This document shows positions 50,423 through 59,198 of a stretch of DNA of 64,000 bases, piece after piece. This DNA comes from RBG-16-64-43 sp035288225 (lineage in GTDB: Bacteria; Chloroflexota; Anaerolineae; Anaerolineales; RBG-16-64-43). The position numbers and the translations under genes were made by a program. A model generated the notes under the pieces. It was not told the DNA's origin and did not search any database. It saw only the letters and a list, made by a program, of their open reading frames with translations. Each line of letters starts with the position of its first letter. The first letter of the stretch is position 1. The stretch lies in contig DATEAT010000129.1 of assembly GCA_035288225.1 (NCBI GenBank), positions 1 to 64,000 of the forward strand, read 5' to 3'.

Positions 50423-51310
50423 TCAGACGCGTGCCAGCGGCGTAGAAGGCTCCAGGTTCAAGGAGTAAACCGCCACCGGACGGCCTCTGCCCCCGAAGCC
50501 GAGCGCCTCATACAGCTTGAGCGAGGCGTAATTCTCGATTTGGGTGTTGACCGTGAGGTGACCCGCGGCCTGCCGGTCCGCCTGATGCAGCAAGTGAAGG
50601 GTCATCGCGCGCCCTATGCCCTTGCGCTGCCAGCCCGGGGCGGTTGCGAGACGCGCCAAGTGCAGCCGCCCCTGAGACTGCGTGGCGAGCAGGTAACCGG
50701 CGGCCTCTGCCTGGTGGAGGGCAAGGGCGGTCACAGCCGATGCATGGAATGTCGTTTCGAGCGCCTCACGGTCCATCTGCCATGGTGGCGTGAAGGCAAG
50801 GTTATCGAGCGCGAGCACGGCGGGGAGATCCGCGGCCCGCATCTCGCGCAGCACTACAGCCGGCGGTGTATCCGGCGGGGTATCCGGCGGGTCAGCCCGC
50901 TCGCCGAGGTAAGTCAGCGTGACGACCTCGCTCGATTGCTGGAAACCCGCAGCAAGCAAGATGGCGGCGAACGAGGCCTCGCTTGTCATGGCCCATACGC
51001 GGCGCACGCCGAGGTCGATCAGAGCCTGGCGCGCAGCCTCCCACAACGCCTGCCAAGAGGCCTGCGGTGCATGTCCCTTGCCGCAGGCAAATGCCTGCAC
51101 CCATGCCACCCCCAGGCCATCCGGCGCCGTCACGAGCGCGGCGTGCGTGCGCCCGTGGCGGTCGGCTAGCTGCAGCGACACCGGCCGGCCGACCCAGCGC
51201 GCAGGGTTGAGCCAACCGACGTGGATGTGAGCTAACGGGGCGTGATCGATCCACCAGGCGAGCGAGTCGCGCTCCGCCGCAAGAATTGGCTGAAGATGCA
51301 GGCCGGGCAT
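50423..51310 (-). CDS. Double GNAT-fold acetyltransferase
   Basis: A 295-residue protein. The C-terminal half is a standard GNAT domain: MRAADLPAVLALDNLAFTPPW, AAGYLLATQSQGRLHLARLATAPGWQRKGIGRAMTLHLL (the acetyl-CoA pyrophosphate loop Q-R-x-G-I-G), VNTQIENYASLKLYEALGF. The N-terminal half is a diverged, probably inactive copy (VTAPDGLGVAWVQAFACGKG, LIDLGVRRVWAMTSEASFAAILLAAGF). A repeated PPDTPPDTPP linker joins them. Substrate unknown. It follows the double-HTH regulator by 4 bp, so both are made together. Confidence 0.85.
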   Translation of the reverse strand: MPGLHLQPILAAERDSLAWWIDHAPLAHIHVGWLNPARWVGRPVSLQLADRHGRTHAALVTAPDGLGVAWVQAFACGKGHAPQASWQALWEAARQALIDLGVRRVWAMTSEASFAAILLAAGFQQSSEVVTLTYLGERADPPDTPPDTPPAVVLREMRAADLPAVLALDNLAFTPPWQMDREALETTFHASAVTALALHQAEAAGYLLATQSQGRLHLARLATAPGWQRKGIGRAMTLHLLHQADRQAAGHLTVNTQIENYASLKLYEALGFGGRGRPVAVYSLNLEPSTPLARV

Positions 51311-51314
51311 GGGG

Positions 51315-51989
51315 CTAAAGGGTAATCTCGAGCAGGCCCTCGGCGATACTGCGCAGCCGTTCAGCCGAGAGCTGGCTCATACGCATCGCCAGGCGCAGGT
51401 ACGGCTCGTTGACCGGTTGGGTGACGAAATCGCGCACGTCCGGCGCCATGCGGCCGAATTGGTCGAACGCATCGAGCAACGACACGCGCTCGCCCACCGG
51501 CCCGCTGGCAATGAAGAAGGATTGCAGGGTCGCACCGAGGGCGGCGGCCAAATCCTCGAGCAACGGGATGGGGACGGGCTGCCGGCCGGTTTCGAAGGCA
51601 GCCAGGCGTGAGGTGCCCAGGCCGGCTGCGGTCGCGAGGTCGTCGCGGGTCTTGCCCAGCTTCTTCCGCATGTCCACCAGGCGAGTGCCCACCATGCGCT
51701 GGCGCAGCGCGATCAACTGAACGAAATCATCGCGCGCCGGACGAGAGGCAGCCTCGGACGAGCGGGTGCCGAGCAGTGTGCTCAGCGGCTGGTCGATCAG
51801 ATAGGCCAGCACCTCGAGTTCGGGGAGAGATATCGGTCGGGCGCCTGTTTCGTACGTCCTCAGACGGGCCGGAGAGACGCCCATAGCCTGGGCGCATTGG
51901 CGCCTGGTCTTGCCGCAGGCTTCGCGCGCCTCCTGCAGCCTAATGCCCAGCATCTTGCCTCGTAGCTCGAGGGATTTTTGGGTTGGCAT
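51315..51989 (-). CDS. Transcriptional regulator with two XRE-type HTH domains
   Basis: A 224-residue regulator. HTH 1 spans about 14-73 (RLQEAREACGKTRRQCAQAMGVSPARLRTYETG) and HTH 2 about 100-160 (RLVDMRKKLGKTRDDLATAAGLGTSRLAAFETG), which are similar to each other and probably arose by duplication. A helical C-terminus (185-224) may dimerise. The ATG at 51989 is used; an in-frame TTG two codons earlier is an alternative. A TATAAT box sits 23 bases upstream (52017-52012). Probably controls its own operon with the GNAT gene. Confidence 0.85.
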   Translation of the reverse strand: MPTQKSLELRGKMLGIRLQEAREACGKTRRQCAQAMGVSPARLRTYETGARPISLPELEVLAYLIDQPLSTLLGTRSSEAASRPARDDFVQLIALRQRMVGTRLVDMRKKLGKTRDDLATAAGLGTSRLAAFETGRQPVPIPLLEDLAAALGATLQSFFIASGPVGERVSLLDAFDQFGRMAPDVRDFVTQPVNEPYLRLAMRMSQLSAERLRSIAEGLLEITL

Positions 51990-52011
51990 GTGCAATTCTC
52001 GGGTGCCGATG

Positions 52012-52017
52012 ATTATA
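52012..52017 (-). promoter_or_regulatory. -10 box of the double-HTH / GNAT operon
   Basis: TATAAT on the minus strand, 22 bases before the ATG; short leader without a clear Shine-Dalgarno sequence. Confidence 0.5.
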
Positions 52018-52222
52018 GCCCAGCCATCGCGGCCCGTGCCACCTGCGAAGGCCCAGGCTCTGCCGTGCCGATGCCCGGCGGCGAATCGATGCTCACCTGC
52101 CTGACGCTACTCCTCATGCCGAGTGCCCAGGGAACGGAGGCCGCGCCATCGAACGCGGCTCGCCAACAGGTTATGGTCACCAATCGACCTGGGCCCCGCA
52201 ACCACCTGCGGGGCGCCACCCG

Positions 52223-53539
52223 CTACCGCATTCGGGTTGAGATGGTATCGCCCTGGCTGCCGAGGACGACCGGCAGCCGGTAGCCAACGGATTCAAGGCG
52301 AGCCGCAAAGAACGGCCGCTGCCCGGTGGGCCGCAGTTGGCCGGTCACCTTACCTTGCGGGTTCAGGCCCTCTTCAATGAAGCGGAAGACATCCGCATGG
52401 ACGATTGCCTCGCCCTCCATGCCGGCGATTTCGGTGATGCCCGAGAGCTTTCGCGTTCCATCGCGCAAGCGAGCGATCTGCACGACCATATCCACCGCCG
52501 TGGTGATCTGCTCGCGGATAACGCGCGCGGGGATCGTTCCGCCGGCCATCTGGCACAAGGTCTCTAAGCGCGCGGTGGCCTCGCGCGGGGTGTTGGCTTG
52601 CAGAGCGAACAGGCAGCCCTCGTGGCCGGTGTTCATCGCCTCCAGCAGGTCGATCGCTCCGGGGCCGCGCAATTCGCCGACCACGATCCGGTCCGGGTGC
52701 ATGCGCAGCGCATTGCGGATCAAGTCACTCAAAGTGATTGCGCCGCGGCCTTCCGCGTTGGGCAGCCGCCCCTCCAAACGCAACAGGTGCGGGTGGTTGA
52801 TTTGCAGCTCGCTGGTTTCTTCGATCGCGAGAATTCGGTCGGAACCGGGTGCGCAGGCGGCGAGCGCGCTGAGCAGAGTTGTCTTGCCGGAACCGGGACC
52901 GCCGGCCACCAGGATACTGAGGCGTGCCATGACGCACGCACGCAAAAACTCCGCCATGTTTTGGGTGAGCGTGCCGAGCGCCACCAGATTGTCGAGGGTC
53001 AGCCGTTCGCGCGGCAACTTGCGGATGACCAGGGAAGGTCCATCCACGGCGGCCGGCGGCACGGCCACGTTGATATGGGAGCCATCTGCCAGGCGAGCTT
53101 CGACCAACGGGTTGGACGCGTCGGCGTGCAGGCCGATCGAGTAGAGAAGGCGGTCAATCAGAACCTGAATGTAGTCGGCGCGTTCGAACGAAATCGGCTG
53201 CATCTCCAGCCGTCCCTTGCGCTCGACAAAGACGGTGCCCGGGCTGTTGACCAGGATTTCGTTGACGCCCGGGTCCTCCATGAGCGGCTGCAACGGCCCC
53301 AGGCCGAACAGCCTCATCATCACCCGCCCAAAGAGTTCCTCACGCCGGGTTTCGCTCAGGTTCAGGCGAGTTTGGGTGTAAGCCTGGGCCAGAATATCGC
53401 GCGCGCCCAGTTCGCGCGCGTAACCGGGGCCGGTTTTCGGATCCTGATTGGCCTGCACCTGCTCATGCAGCCAGGTTTCGAGGCGCGCGATTTCCTCGAG
53501 GCTGAGAGAGGCGCTGGCCGGGGTGGGTCGCGAGGTCAT
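52223..53539 (-). CDS. cpaF: CpaF/TadA-type secretion ATPase
   Basis: A 438-residue ATPase of the type II/IV secretion family. N-terminal helical domain (to about 80), then GPLQPLMEDPGVNEILVNSPGTVFVERKGRLE (N-terminal substrate-binding domain), LADGSHINVAVPP, Walker A VAGGPGSGKTTLLSAL (211-226), IEETSELQINHP (Asp/Glu box), DLIRNALRMHPDRIVVGELRGPGAIDLLEAMNTGHEGCLFALQANTPRE (Walker B and His box). Full set of catalytic residues. It powers pilus or secretion assembly in Tad systems, but no cpaE, tadB/tadC or pilin gene is in the window. Third gene of the histidine kinase - 99 aa - cpaF unit; ATGA overlap with the 99-aa gene. Confidence 0.9.
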   Translation of the reverse strand: MTSRPTPASASLSLEEIARLETWLHEQVQANQDPKTGPGYARELGARDILAQAYTQTRLNLSETRREELFGRVMMRLFGLGPLQPLMEDPGVNEILVNSPGTVFVERKGRLEMQPISFERADYIQVLIDRLLYSIGLHADASNPLVEARLADGSHINVAVPPAAVDGPSLVIRKLPRERLTLDNLVALGTLTQNMAEFLRACVMARLSILVAGGPGSGKTTLLSALAACAPGSDRILAIEETSELQINHPHLLRLEGRLPNAEGRGAITLSDLIRNALRMHPDRIVVGELRGPGAIDLLEAMNTGHEGCLFALQANTPREATARLETLCQMAGGTIPARVIREQITTAVDMVVQIARLRDGTRKLSGITEIAGMEGEAIVHADVFRFIEEGLNPQGKVTGQLRPTGQRPFFAARLESVGYRLPVVLGSQGDTISTRMR

Positions 53540-53835
53540 GGCCTGGTAGCCTCCTCGGAGCTGCTCTCGGAGGGGGCCAACCAGATGATGTGCTTCTTGT
53601 TGATGGAGATGAAGGGGGTGCGGTCCACCTCGCGCCCGTCGTTGCCGAGCAAGCGCGCATCCGTCACGGCCAGGAAGGGTTCATCGCGGTTGAGTTCATC
53701 GCTCACCCGATCGTCCGGGTGGACGTGCAGGTTGCCCTCGATGAGATGCGTGGGCGTCTGGATCTTGGCCGCCACGGCTCGCTTTTGGACGACGGCGGTG
53801 AAGAACTTGCCTTTCGGGTCGGTGTAGCTGGGCAT
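53536..53835 (-). CDS. Small conserved-looking hypothetical protein between kinase and CpaF
   Basis: A 99-residue protein. The sequence has two beta-type halves (VVQKRAVAAKIQTPTHLIEGNLHVHPDDRVSDELNRDEPFLAVTDARL, then TPFISINKKHIIWLAPSE) resembling a small Ig-like or Sm/PilZ-sized beta barrel. No signal peptide or membrane helix. It overlaps the cpaF start (ATGA) and follows the kinase by 27 bp, so all three are one operon. Likely an accessory of the secretion ATPase or a response component; unverified. Confidence 0.65.
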   Translation of the reverse strand: MPSYTDPKGKFFTAVVQKRAVAAKIQTPTHLIEGNLHVHPDDRVSDELNRDEPFLAVTDARLLGNDGREVDRTPFISINKKHIIWLAPSESSSEEATRP

Positions 53836-53862
53836 TCTTGCCTCCCTGGCATGCGCCGTGCG

Positions 53863-55104
53863 TCACGGGCTCGGGCCGCGCGAAGCCGCGGACTGCGCGG
53901 CCTGTTCCGCGCTCGTGGCCGCACCCTCGCCCGGCACATCCGCCGGCAACTTGAACCCGAAGACCGATCCCACGCCCTCTTGGCTGCGCACATCGAACTG
54001 CGCACCGTGGGCTTCGATGATCTGCCGGGCCAGCGCCAGGCCGAGCCCGGTGCCGGCGTAGCGGCGGTTGGCCGATCCGTCGAGCTGGTGGAACGGCTCG
54101 AAGATTTCGCCCAGGCGCGCCTGAGGGATGCCGATGCCGGTATCGGTCACTTCGAAGCGGACGAATGAGGTATCACGCGCGGCGCGGATTGTGACGCGCC
54201 CAGGCGGACGGGTGAACTTGACCGCGTTGTCGAGCAACTGGGTGAGCACCCACACGATCTTCGGGTGGTCGACGTGCACCTGGGGCAGGTCTTCGGTGAT
54301 TTCCCGTTCCACCGCGGCCGCGCCGGGCCCGGCGTGCGCCGATATCTTCTCATAGGCTTCTTGCACCAGATCCGCAGGCGGGACGGGCGACAATTGGAGT
54401 GAGATGGCTCCTTGCGACGCGCCGGCGAACTGAATCAGATCCTCGATGAGCACCTGCAGCCGTTGGGAGGCGCGCTGCATCACCTCCATGGCCTTGGCCT
54501 GGTCCGGCGTCAGCGGCCCGAGGGCCTGGTCGCCGACCAATTCCACGTAACCCACGATGTGCGCCAGCGGGGTGCGCAGCTCGTGCGAGATGTTGGCCAC
54601 GAAGTTGGCTTTGAGTTGGTTGAGTTCCGAAAGGCGCTCGAGGGCGCGGGTCAATTCGGCGGTGCGGTCGCGGACGCGTCCTTCGAGGGTCAGGTTGGCG
54701 GCTTGCAGCGCACGTTGCAGCTGAGCGATCTGACGGGCCACGACTCGATCCAGATCGCCGGGGCTCAGCAGCCCTTGCTCGAGCAGCACCTCCCCCAGGC
54801 GGCGCGACGCCCCGCGCGCTGCCGCATCGCTTTGCGCGGCAAGAGCATGCTCAAGTTGCTCGGGGCTGAGCAGACCTTCTTGAATGAGCGCATCGCCCAG
54901 GCGGGGAACAAGCTCCTCGGCGCTGGAGGGCGAGGCAGGCGGCGGCGTCACCACCTCGCTGAGCCGCCGGCGGAAAATCAGGTCGGCTGCCAGCAACAGG
55001 TCAACGCCGCATTCGGGGCAGTTGCGCTGCCCGAACGGGACGGACGACCCGCAGTGCGGACAGCGCAGGTCGGAGTCGGGCGGAGGGAGGTCGGGAGGTG
55101 TCAT
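53863..55104 (-). CDS. Histidine kinase with zinc ribbon and type-II-secretion-like N-terminal repeats
   Basis: A 413-residue sensor kinase without membrane helices. Residues 13-33 form a zinc ribbon (C15/C18/C29/C32). Residues 68-90 and 103-125 are two copies of a motif (LGDALIQEGLLSPEQLEHALAA; LGEVLLEQGLLSPGDLDRVVAR) as found in the N-terminal domain of GspE/MshE-type ATPases. A coiled coil (126-165) leads to HisKA with NISHELRTP (H174) and HATPase_c (DNAVKF, DTGIGIPQ, GTGLGLALARQI). No response regulator is adjacent. First gene of an operon with a 99-residue protein and CpaF, which suggests control of a pilus or secretion apparatus. Confidence 0.88.
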   Translation of the reverse strand: MTPPDLPPPDSDLRCPHCGSSVPFGQRNCPECGVDLLLAADLIFRRRLSEVVTPPPASPSSAEELVPRLGDALIQEGLLSPEQLEHALAAQSDAAARGASRRLGEVLLEQGLLSPGDLDRVVARQIAQLQRALQAANLTLEGRVRDRTAELTRALERLSELNQLKANFVANISHELRTPLAHIVGYVELVGDQALGPLTPDQAKAMEVMQRASQRLQVLIEDLIQFAGASQGAISLQLSPVPPADLVQEAYEKISAHAGPGAAAVEREITEDLPQVHVDHPKIVWVLTQLLDNAVKFTRPPGRVTIRAARDTSFVRFEVTDTGIGIPQARLGEIFEPFHQLDGSANRRYAGTGLGLALARQIIEAHGAQFDVRSQEGVGSVFGFKLPADVPGEGAATSAEQAAQSAASRGPSP

Positions 55105-55170
55105 GCGAGTAATCGGACGCACGGATGATATTCCGGATGCATCGATTGTGCAAGCTTGGCTGGCCACGGC

Positions 55171-55198
55171 TTGCGCCGGAGTTCTCACGCGGTATAAT
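55171..55198 (+). promoter_or_regulatory. Promoter of the 529-residue gene
   Basis: TTGCGC (55171-55176), 16-bp spacer, TATAAT (55193-55198), 57 bases before the GTG start; divergent from the kinase operon. Confidence 0.6.
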
Positions 55199-55255
55199 GA
55201 GCCCCTCATTGATAGGCCAAATGAGCCAACGCCGGACCATTGCCTCGAGGATCTT

Positions 55256-56845
55256 GTGACCGATCGCCATCTCGGCGCCCCCGAAGGGTGGGGCGAGAGC
55301 TTCTCCGTCAGCGACAGCGACACCGAACTGATCAACAACCTGCTCCTCGAAGCGGGCGTGCCGCTGACCTCGGAGGCCATGGCGGAAGCGGTGGTGCGCG
55401 ACCGCTTGCAGCGCGAGGCGCGCCGCCGCGCCAACCTGAGCGCCAGCCAAAAGATATATCAACCCAAGTTGAGCTTCCAGGTGGGCGACGAGCTGGCCTT
55501 TCCGGCGTTGGGCTTCACGCGCGGGCGGGTCAGCGCTGTGCGCTCCGGGCACAACCCGGAGCTGGGAGCGTTCGAGGTCATTCAGGTGCAGATGGACGGC
55601 GCCCTGCGGGAGTTTGCCGCCGGCCTGCCGGCCCACAAGTTGAACGAGATCTCCCTCGAATCGCTGGCCAACCCGCAAAGCCTGTCCGCTGAGGACGTAC
55701 TTCGCGACCACGGGGCGGGCATTGCCGAGGCCCTCGAGGCTCGGCTGGGAGGCCTGGGCGAGATCGTGCGCATTGCCGGGCGCTGGTTCCCGCGGGCTCT
55801 GCTGGCGGACATCAGCCCGGGACATCTCAACCTGGCCGAGGCCGTGCTCGACGTGGCCGGCGGCGGGCCGCTGCCCACGCCCGCGCTGCTCGAGCACATC
55901 GAGCTGCCTAAAAACATCGATCCGAGTCTGGGCGCCTTCTCGCTCGAGTATGCGCTGCAAGAAGACGATCGGTTTGACGAGGTAGGCCCAGCGGGCCAGA
56001 CACTGTGGTTCCTGCGCCGGTTGGAGCCGACCGAGGTGGTCTTCCCCCCGCGACGCCTGGCTTACGAGCCGGTGGAATACGACGCCTCACGTCTCATCGA
56101 ACCGCTGCGTCGCCTCGAGCGCCAACTCGAAGATGAATGGGGCCCGGCCGTTGAACCGGCCCCAGGCGAAACCGAAGTCAGCCTGACCCTGAGCTATCCC
56201 CATTGGCGGGTGGGGGCGTTACCCCTCACCACGCGCCTGGCGCGCCTCTTTCCCACCGCCTACGAGGCGCCGCGCATCCGCTTCGAGTTCGTGGATGCGG
56301 AGAACGGCAGCCGTGTGCCGGGCTGGGTGGTCCGCCCGCAGCGCTATGTCTTTGGACTGGGCGAATGGTACGCCGCCAAAGGATTGATGGCCGGCGCGTA
56401 CGTGCGCGTGCGCCAGGGGGAGAAGTCCGGCGAGGTCTTGATCGAAGCCGGCTCGCGCCGACCGGTGCGCGAATGGGTACGCACGGCGGCGGTCGCCTCC
56501 GGCGGGCGGCTGACCTTCTCAATGCAAAAGCAACTCATCGGTGTGGAGTACGATGAGTTGATGGTCATCTCGGCCGCGGATGTGAACGCCGTGGACGAAG
56601 TGTGGTTGCGCAGCGGCGAGGCGCGCACCTCGCTGGCGCGGCTGGTCTCGGAGATCTTCCGCGAGGTGGCCAAGCTTAACCCACAGAGCACGGTTCACGC
56701 CCAAACCCTGTACAGTGCGGTCAACGTGGCGCGGCGCCTGCCGCCCGGCCCGATCCTGGCCGAGCTGGCTATGCGCCCGTATTTCGTGCACGTCGGGGAT
56801 CTGTACTTCCGCTTCGACGAATCGCGTTGGGTGGATGTGAAATGA
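55256..56845 (+). CDS. Large uncharacterised protein, first of a two-gene unit
   Basis: A 529-residue protein I do not recognise. It is soluble, acidic N-terminally (SVSDSDTELINNLLLEAGVPLTSEAMAEAVVRDRL), with a small SH3/OB-like barrel around 65-115 (YQPKLSFQVGDELAFPALGFTRGRVSAVR). A helical middle and two more beta-rich domains follow, including GWVVRPQRYVFGLGEWYAAKGLMAGAYVRVRQGEKSGEVLIEAGSR near 385-430, and it ends with a winged-helix-like region (SLARLVSEIFREVAKLNPQSTVHAQTLYSAVNVARRL). GTG chosen because GAGGA precedes it; it cannot start earlier than 55199 because the promoter lies there. No catalytic motif is evident. The stop overlaps the downstream gene (ATGA). Confidence 0.7.
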   Translation: MTDRHLGAPEGWGESFSVSDSDTELINNLLLEAGVPLTSEAMAEAVVRDRLQREARRRANLSASQKIYQPKLSFQVGDELAFPALGFTRGRVSAVRSGHNPELGAFEVIQVQMDGALREFAAGLPAHKLNEISLESLANPQSLSAEDVLRDHGAGIAEALEARLGGLGEIVRIAGRWFPRALLADISPGHLNLAEAVLDVAGGGPLPTPALLEHIELPKNIDPSLGAFSLEYALQEDDRFDEVGPAGQTLWFLRRLEPTEVVFPPRRLAYEPVEYDASRLIEPLRRLERQLEDEWGPAVEPAPGETEVSLTLSYPHWRVGALPLTTRLARLFPTAYEAPRIRFEFVDAENGSRVPGWVVRPQRYVFGLGEWYAAKGLMAGAYVRVRQGEKSGEVLIEAGSRRPVREWVRTAAVASGGRLTFSMQKQLIGVEYDELMVISAADVNAVDEVWLRSGEARTSLARLVSEIFREVAKLNPQSTVHAQTLYSAVNVARRLPPGPILAELAMRPYFVHVGDLYFRFDESRWVDVK

Positions 56846-57279
56846 GCGATCTGCCTCAGCTGGCGCGCCTCCTGAAACCCAGCCTATCGACCCCGTACCA
56901 CATCGACTACGAGTGGTGGGGCCGCGTGGACCGCGAGTGGCGGGTCTACTTGCTCTCGCATCTGTGCAGCGACCATCGTACGGCCTTGGAAGCGGTGGAA
57001 GCCGGTGAGATGATCGACTGGGTGGAAGAAGACACGGGTGAGGTACGTCAGGTGGACGGCGTGCAGCACGCATTGATCACGCACTGTGCGAAGCAACCCG
57101 AATACCTGACCCCGCATACCTCACTGGTGGACGCCGTATTCCGCATATTCCTGGCCAACGGCAATTCTCCGCTCAGCTTGAACGAACTCGCCGAGCGCAC
57201 CGGCCGCCCGGCCTCGACCATCCTCCGAACGCTCGGCGGCGCTCGCGTGTACAAAGGGTTGCGCCCAGTCAGCGGGTGA
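56842..57279 (+). CDS. Small winged-helix-like protein coupled to the uncharacterised gene
   Basis: A 145-residue protein starting within the stop codon of its neighbour. The N-terminal half contains YHIDYEWWGRVDREWRVYLLSHLCSDHRTALE and a Trp/acid-rich stretch. The C-terminal part (residues 90-140) is a winged helix: TSLVDAVFRIFLANGNSPLSLNELAERTGRPASTILRTLGGARVYKGLRP. This looks like a DNA-binding or protein-interaction HTH. It probably works in one complex with the 529-residue protein. Function unknown. Confidence 0.65.
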   Translation: MSDLPQLARLLKPSLSTPYHIDYEWWGRVDREWRVYLLSHLCSDHRTALEAVEAGEMIDWVEEDTGEVRQVDGVQHALITHCAKQPEYLTPHTSLVDAVFRIFLANGNSPLSLNELAERTGRPASTILRTLGGARVYKGLRPVSG

Positions 57280-57356
57280 GCCGCGTTCGACCCATCGCTC
57301 CAGCCCCCCGTTCAATCTCACGCGTCCTTCGGCGGCAGGCGTCAGGCGCCGTGCAA

Positions 57357-57385
57357 TTGCAGGGCGCGTGGCTTGGATGTAGAAT
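57357..57385 (+). promoter_or_regulatory. Promoter of tRNA-Arg
   Basis: TTGCAG (57357-57362), 17-bp spacer, TAGAAT (57380-57385), nine bases before the tRNA. Confidence 0.65.
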
Positions 57386-57393
57386 GCCCCTAC

Positions 57394-57467
57394 GCCCCTG
57401 TAGCTCAAGTGGATAGAGCGGCGGACTTCTAATCCGCAGGTTGTGGGTTCAAGTCCCGCCAGGGGCG
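57394..57467 (+). tRNA. tRNA-Arg (anticodon TCT)
   Basis: Acceptor GCCCCTG/CAGGGGC, D arm GCTC...GAGC, anticodon stem GCGGA/TCCGC with loop CTTCTAA (TCT, AGA codon), T arm GTGGG-TTCAAGT-CCCGC, discriminator G followed by CC. 74 nt. Confidence 0.95.
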
Positions 57468-57531
57468 CCTTGTTTGCCTCTCTCCGCCCGTCCGCGCCGC
57501 ATGCCGCGTCAGGTCCACACGGAGCCCACTT

Positions 57532-59163
57532 ATGGCGAAGATCCTCACCGTCGACGAGATGCGCGCTGTCGAGAAGCAAGCCGATGCCGCCGGCCACTCC
57601 TACGCGCAGATGATGGAACACGCCGGGCACAGCGTGTCGCGCTGGGTGGAGCACGTGTGTGGCGGGCTTCAAGGGCAGCGCGTGGTGGTGCTGTGCGGCG
57701 TGGGCAACAACGGCGGCGACGGGCTGGTGGCCGCCCATTGGCTGCATCACGGCGGGGCTGAGGTCGAGGTCTTCCTCGCGAAAGCACGCCCGGCGAGCGA
57801 TGAGAACGCTGCCCGCCTCGTGGCCGAGGGCCTGGCGCTCCACGTTCCGCGTGATGAGAACGCCTACGAGGAATTGGCCAACGCATTGGCCGCGGCCGAC
57901 GTCTTCCTCGATGCGCTGCTCGGAACGGGAACCCGCCTGCCGCTGAAGGATCCGGTGCCCAGGCTGCTGGCTGCGGTGGCCACGGGTCTCGCCGCGGCGC
58001 CGCGCCGGCCGCTCGTCGTCGCACTGGATTGCCCCTCGGGTGTCGATTGCGATTCTGGCGCGGCCGCGGCCGAAACGGTGCGCGCCGATCTGACCGTTAC
58101 CCTGGCTGCGGCCAAGGCGGGTCTCTTGCGATTCCCTGGGGCCGAGCTAGTCGGACGGCTGGTCATTGGCGACATCGGCCTGCCCCTCGGGTTCGCGCCA
58201 CTCGAGAAGGTGAGTCTGTGGCTGGCAGAGCCTGGGCTGTTGCGGGCGTGGATCCCCGCCCGCCCACGCAGCGCACACAAGGGCACCTTCGGCCGGGTGG
58301 TGGTTGTGGCCGGCTCGATCAACTATCCCGGGGCCGCGCTGCTGAGCGGTGAAGCGGCGTACCGCGTAGGCGCGGGCCTGGTGACCCTGGCCACGCCTGC
58401 ACCCGTCTACAAGGTGATTGTCCCACGCCTGCCCGAAGCCACCTGGATGATCTTGCCGGACGAGATGGGGGTGGTGGCCGAATCGGCGGTGGAGGTACTT
58501 GAACGCGAGATGGGCCAAGCGCAAGCTATGGTCTTTGGACCGGGGTTCGGCGTGGAGAAGGCGACGGCCGGTTTCGTTCGGCGGTTGATGGGCGTGGAGG
58601 AGGCGCCCCATCCGACGAGAATGGGATTCGGCTCCAATCATTCTGCATCGAGTGCGGCGCATGGGTGGCCGCCGATGGTGATCGATGCGGATGGGCTCAA
58701 GCTCCTCGCCCAGGTCGACCAGTGGTGGACGCATGTGCCTGCGGGAAGTATTGTCACGCCTCACCCAGGCGAAATGGCCATGTTGGCCGGCCTCTCCAAA
58801 GAGGAAGTTCAAGCCGATCGCATTGGCCTCGCGCAGCGCTGCGCGCGCGACTGGGGCGTGGTGGTCGTACTCAAAGGCGCGTTCACAGTAGTCGCAGCGC
58901 CGACGGGCGAGACGGCCGTCGAGCCGTTCGCGACTGCGGCGCTGGCGCGGGCCGGCACGGGCGATGTGCTCACCGGCGCGATCGCGGGTCTTGTGGCGCA
59001 AGGGCTGACCGCTTGGCACGCGGCGGTCCTAGGTGCCTATGTCCACGGACGCGCGGGCGAATTGGCCGAAGAGGAGTTGCAGACATCGGCCGCGGTGCTT
59101 GCGGGCGATGTAGCCCAGTCGCTGGGTTCGGCGTTGGCCGAGCTCAACGAGAAGGCGCCGTGA
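57532..59163 (+). CDS. nnrDE: Bifunctional NAD(P)H-hydrate repair enzyme (epimerase + ADP/ATP-dependent dehydratase)
   Basis: A 543-residue protein repairing hydrated NADH/NADPH. The N-terminal YjeF_N epimerase (1-220) has LTVDEMRAVEKQA, MEHAGHSVSRWV, VVLCGVGNNGGDGLVAAHWLHHGG (GNNGGDG) and DALLGTGTRLPL, DCPSGVDCDSG. The C-terminal carbohydrate-kinase-like dehydratase (230-540) has HKGTFGRVVVVAGSINYPGAALLSGEAAYRVGAGLVTLATP, MVFGPGFG, TPHPGEMAML, VLKGAFTVVAAP and RAGTGDVLTGAIAGLVAQG with the catalytic Asp in GTGD. Fusion order as in many bacteria. Located directly after tRNA-Arg with no strong Shine-Dalgarno. Confidence 0.95.
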   Translation: MAKILTVDEMRAVEKQADAAGHSYAQMMEHAGHSVSRWVEHVCGGLQGQRVVVLCGVGNNGGDGLVAAHWLHHGGAEVEVFLAKARPASDENAARLVAEGLALHVPRDENAYEELANALAAADVFLDALLGTGTRLPLKDPVPRLLAAVATGLAAAPRRPLVVALDCPSGVDCDSGAAAAETVRADLTVTLAAAKAGLLRFPGAELVGRLVIGDIGLPLGFAPLEKVSLWLAEPGLLRAWIPARPRSAHKGTFGRVVVVAGSINYPGAALLSGEAAYRVGAGLVTLATPAPVYKVIVPRLPEATWMILPDEMGVVAESAVEVLEREMGQAQAMVFGPGFGVEKATAGFVRRLMGVEEAPHPTRMGFGSNHSASSAAHGWPPMVIDADGLKLLAQVDQWWTHVPAGSIVTPHPGEMAMLAGLSKEEVQADRIGLAQRCARDWGVVVVLKGAFTVVAAPTGETAVEPFATAALARAGTGDVLTGAIAGLVAQGLTAWHAAVLGAYVHGRAGELAEEELQTSAAVLAGDVAQSLGSALAELNEKAP

Positions 59164-59198
59164 GGCGGGCGGTGCCTCACGGCTGCGTGTTGCGAAGC

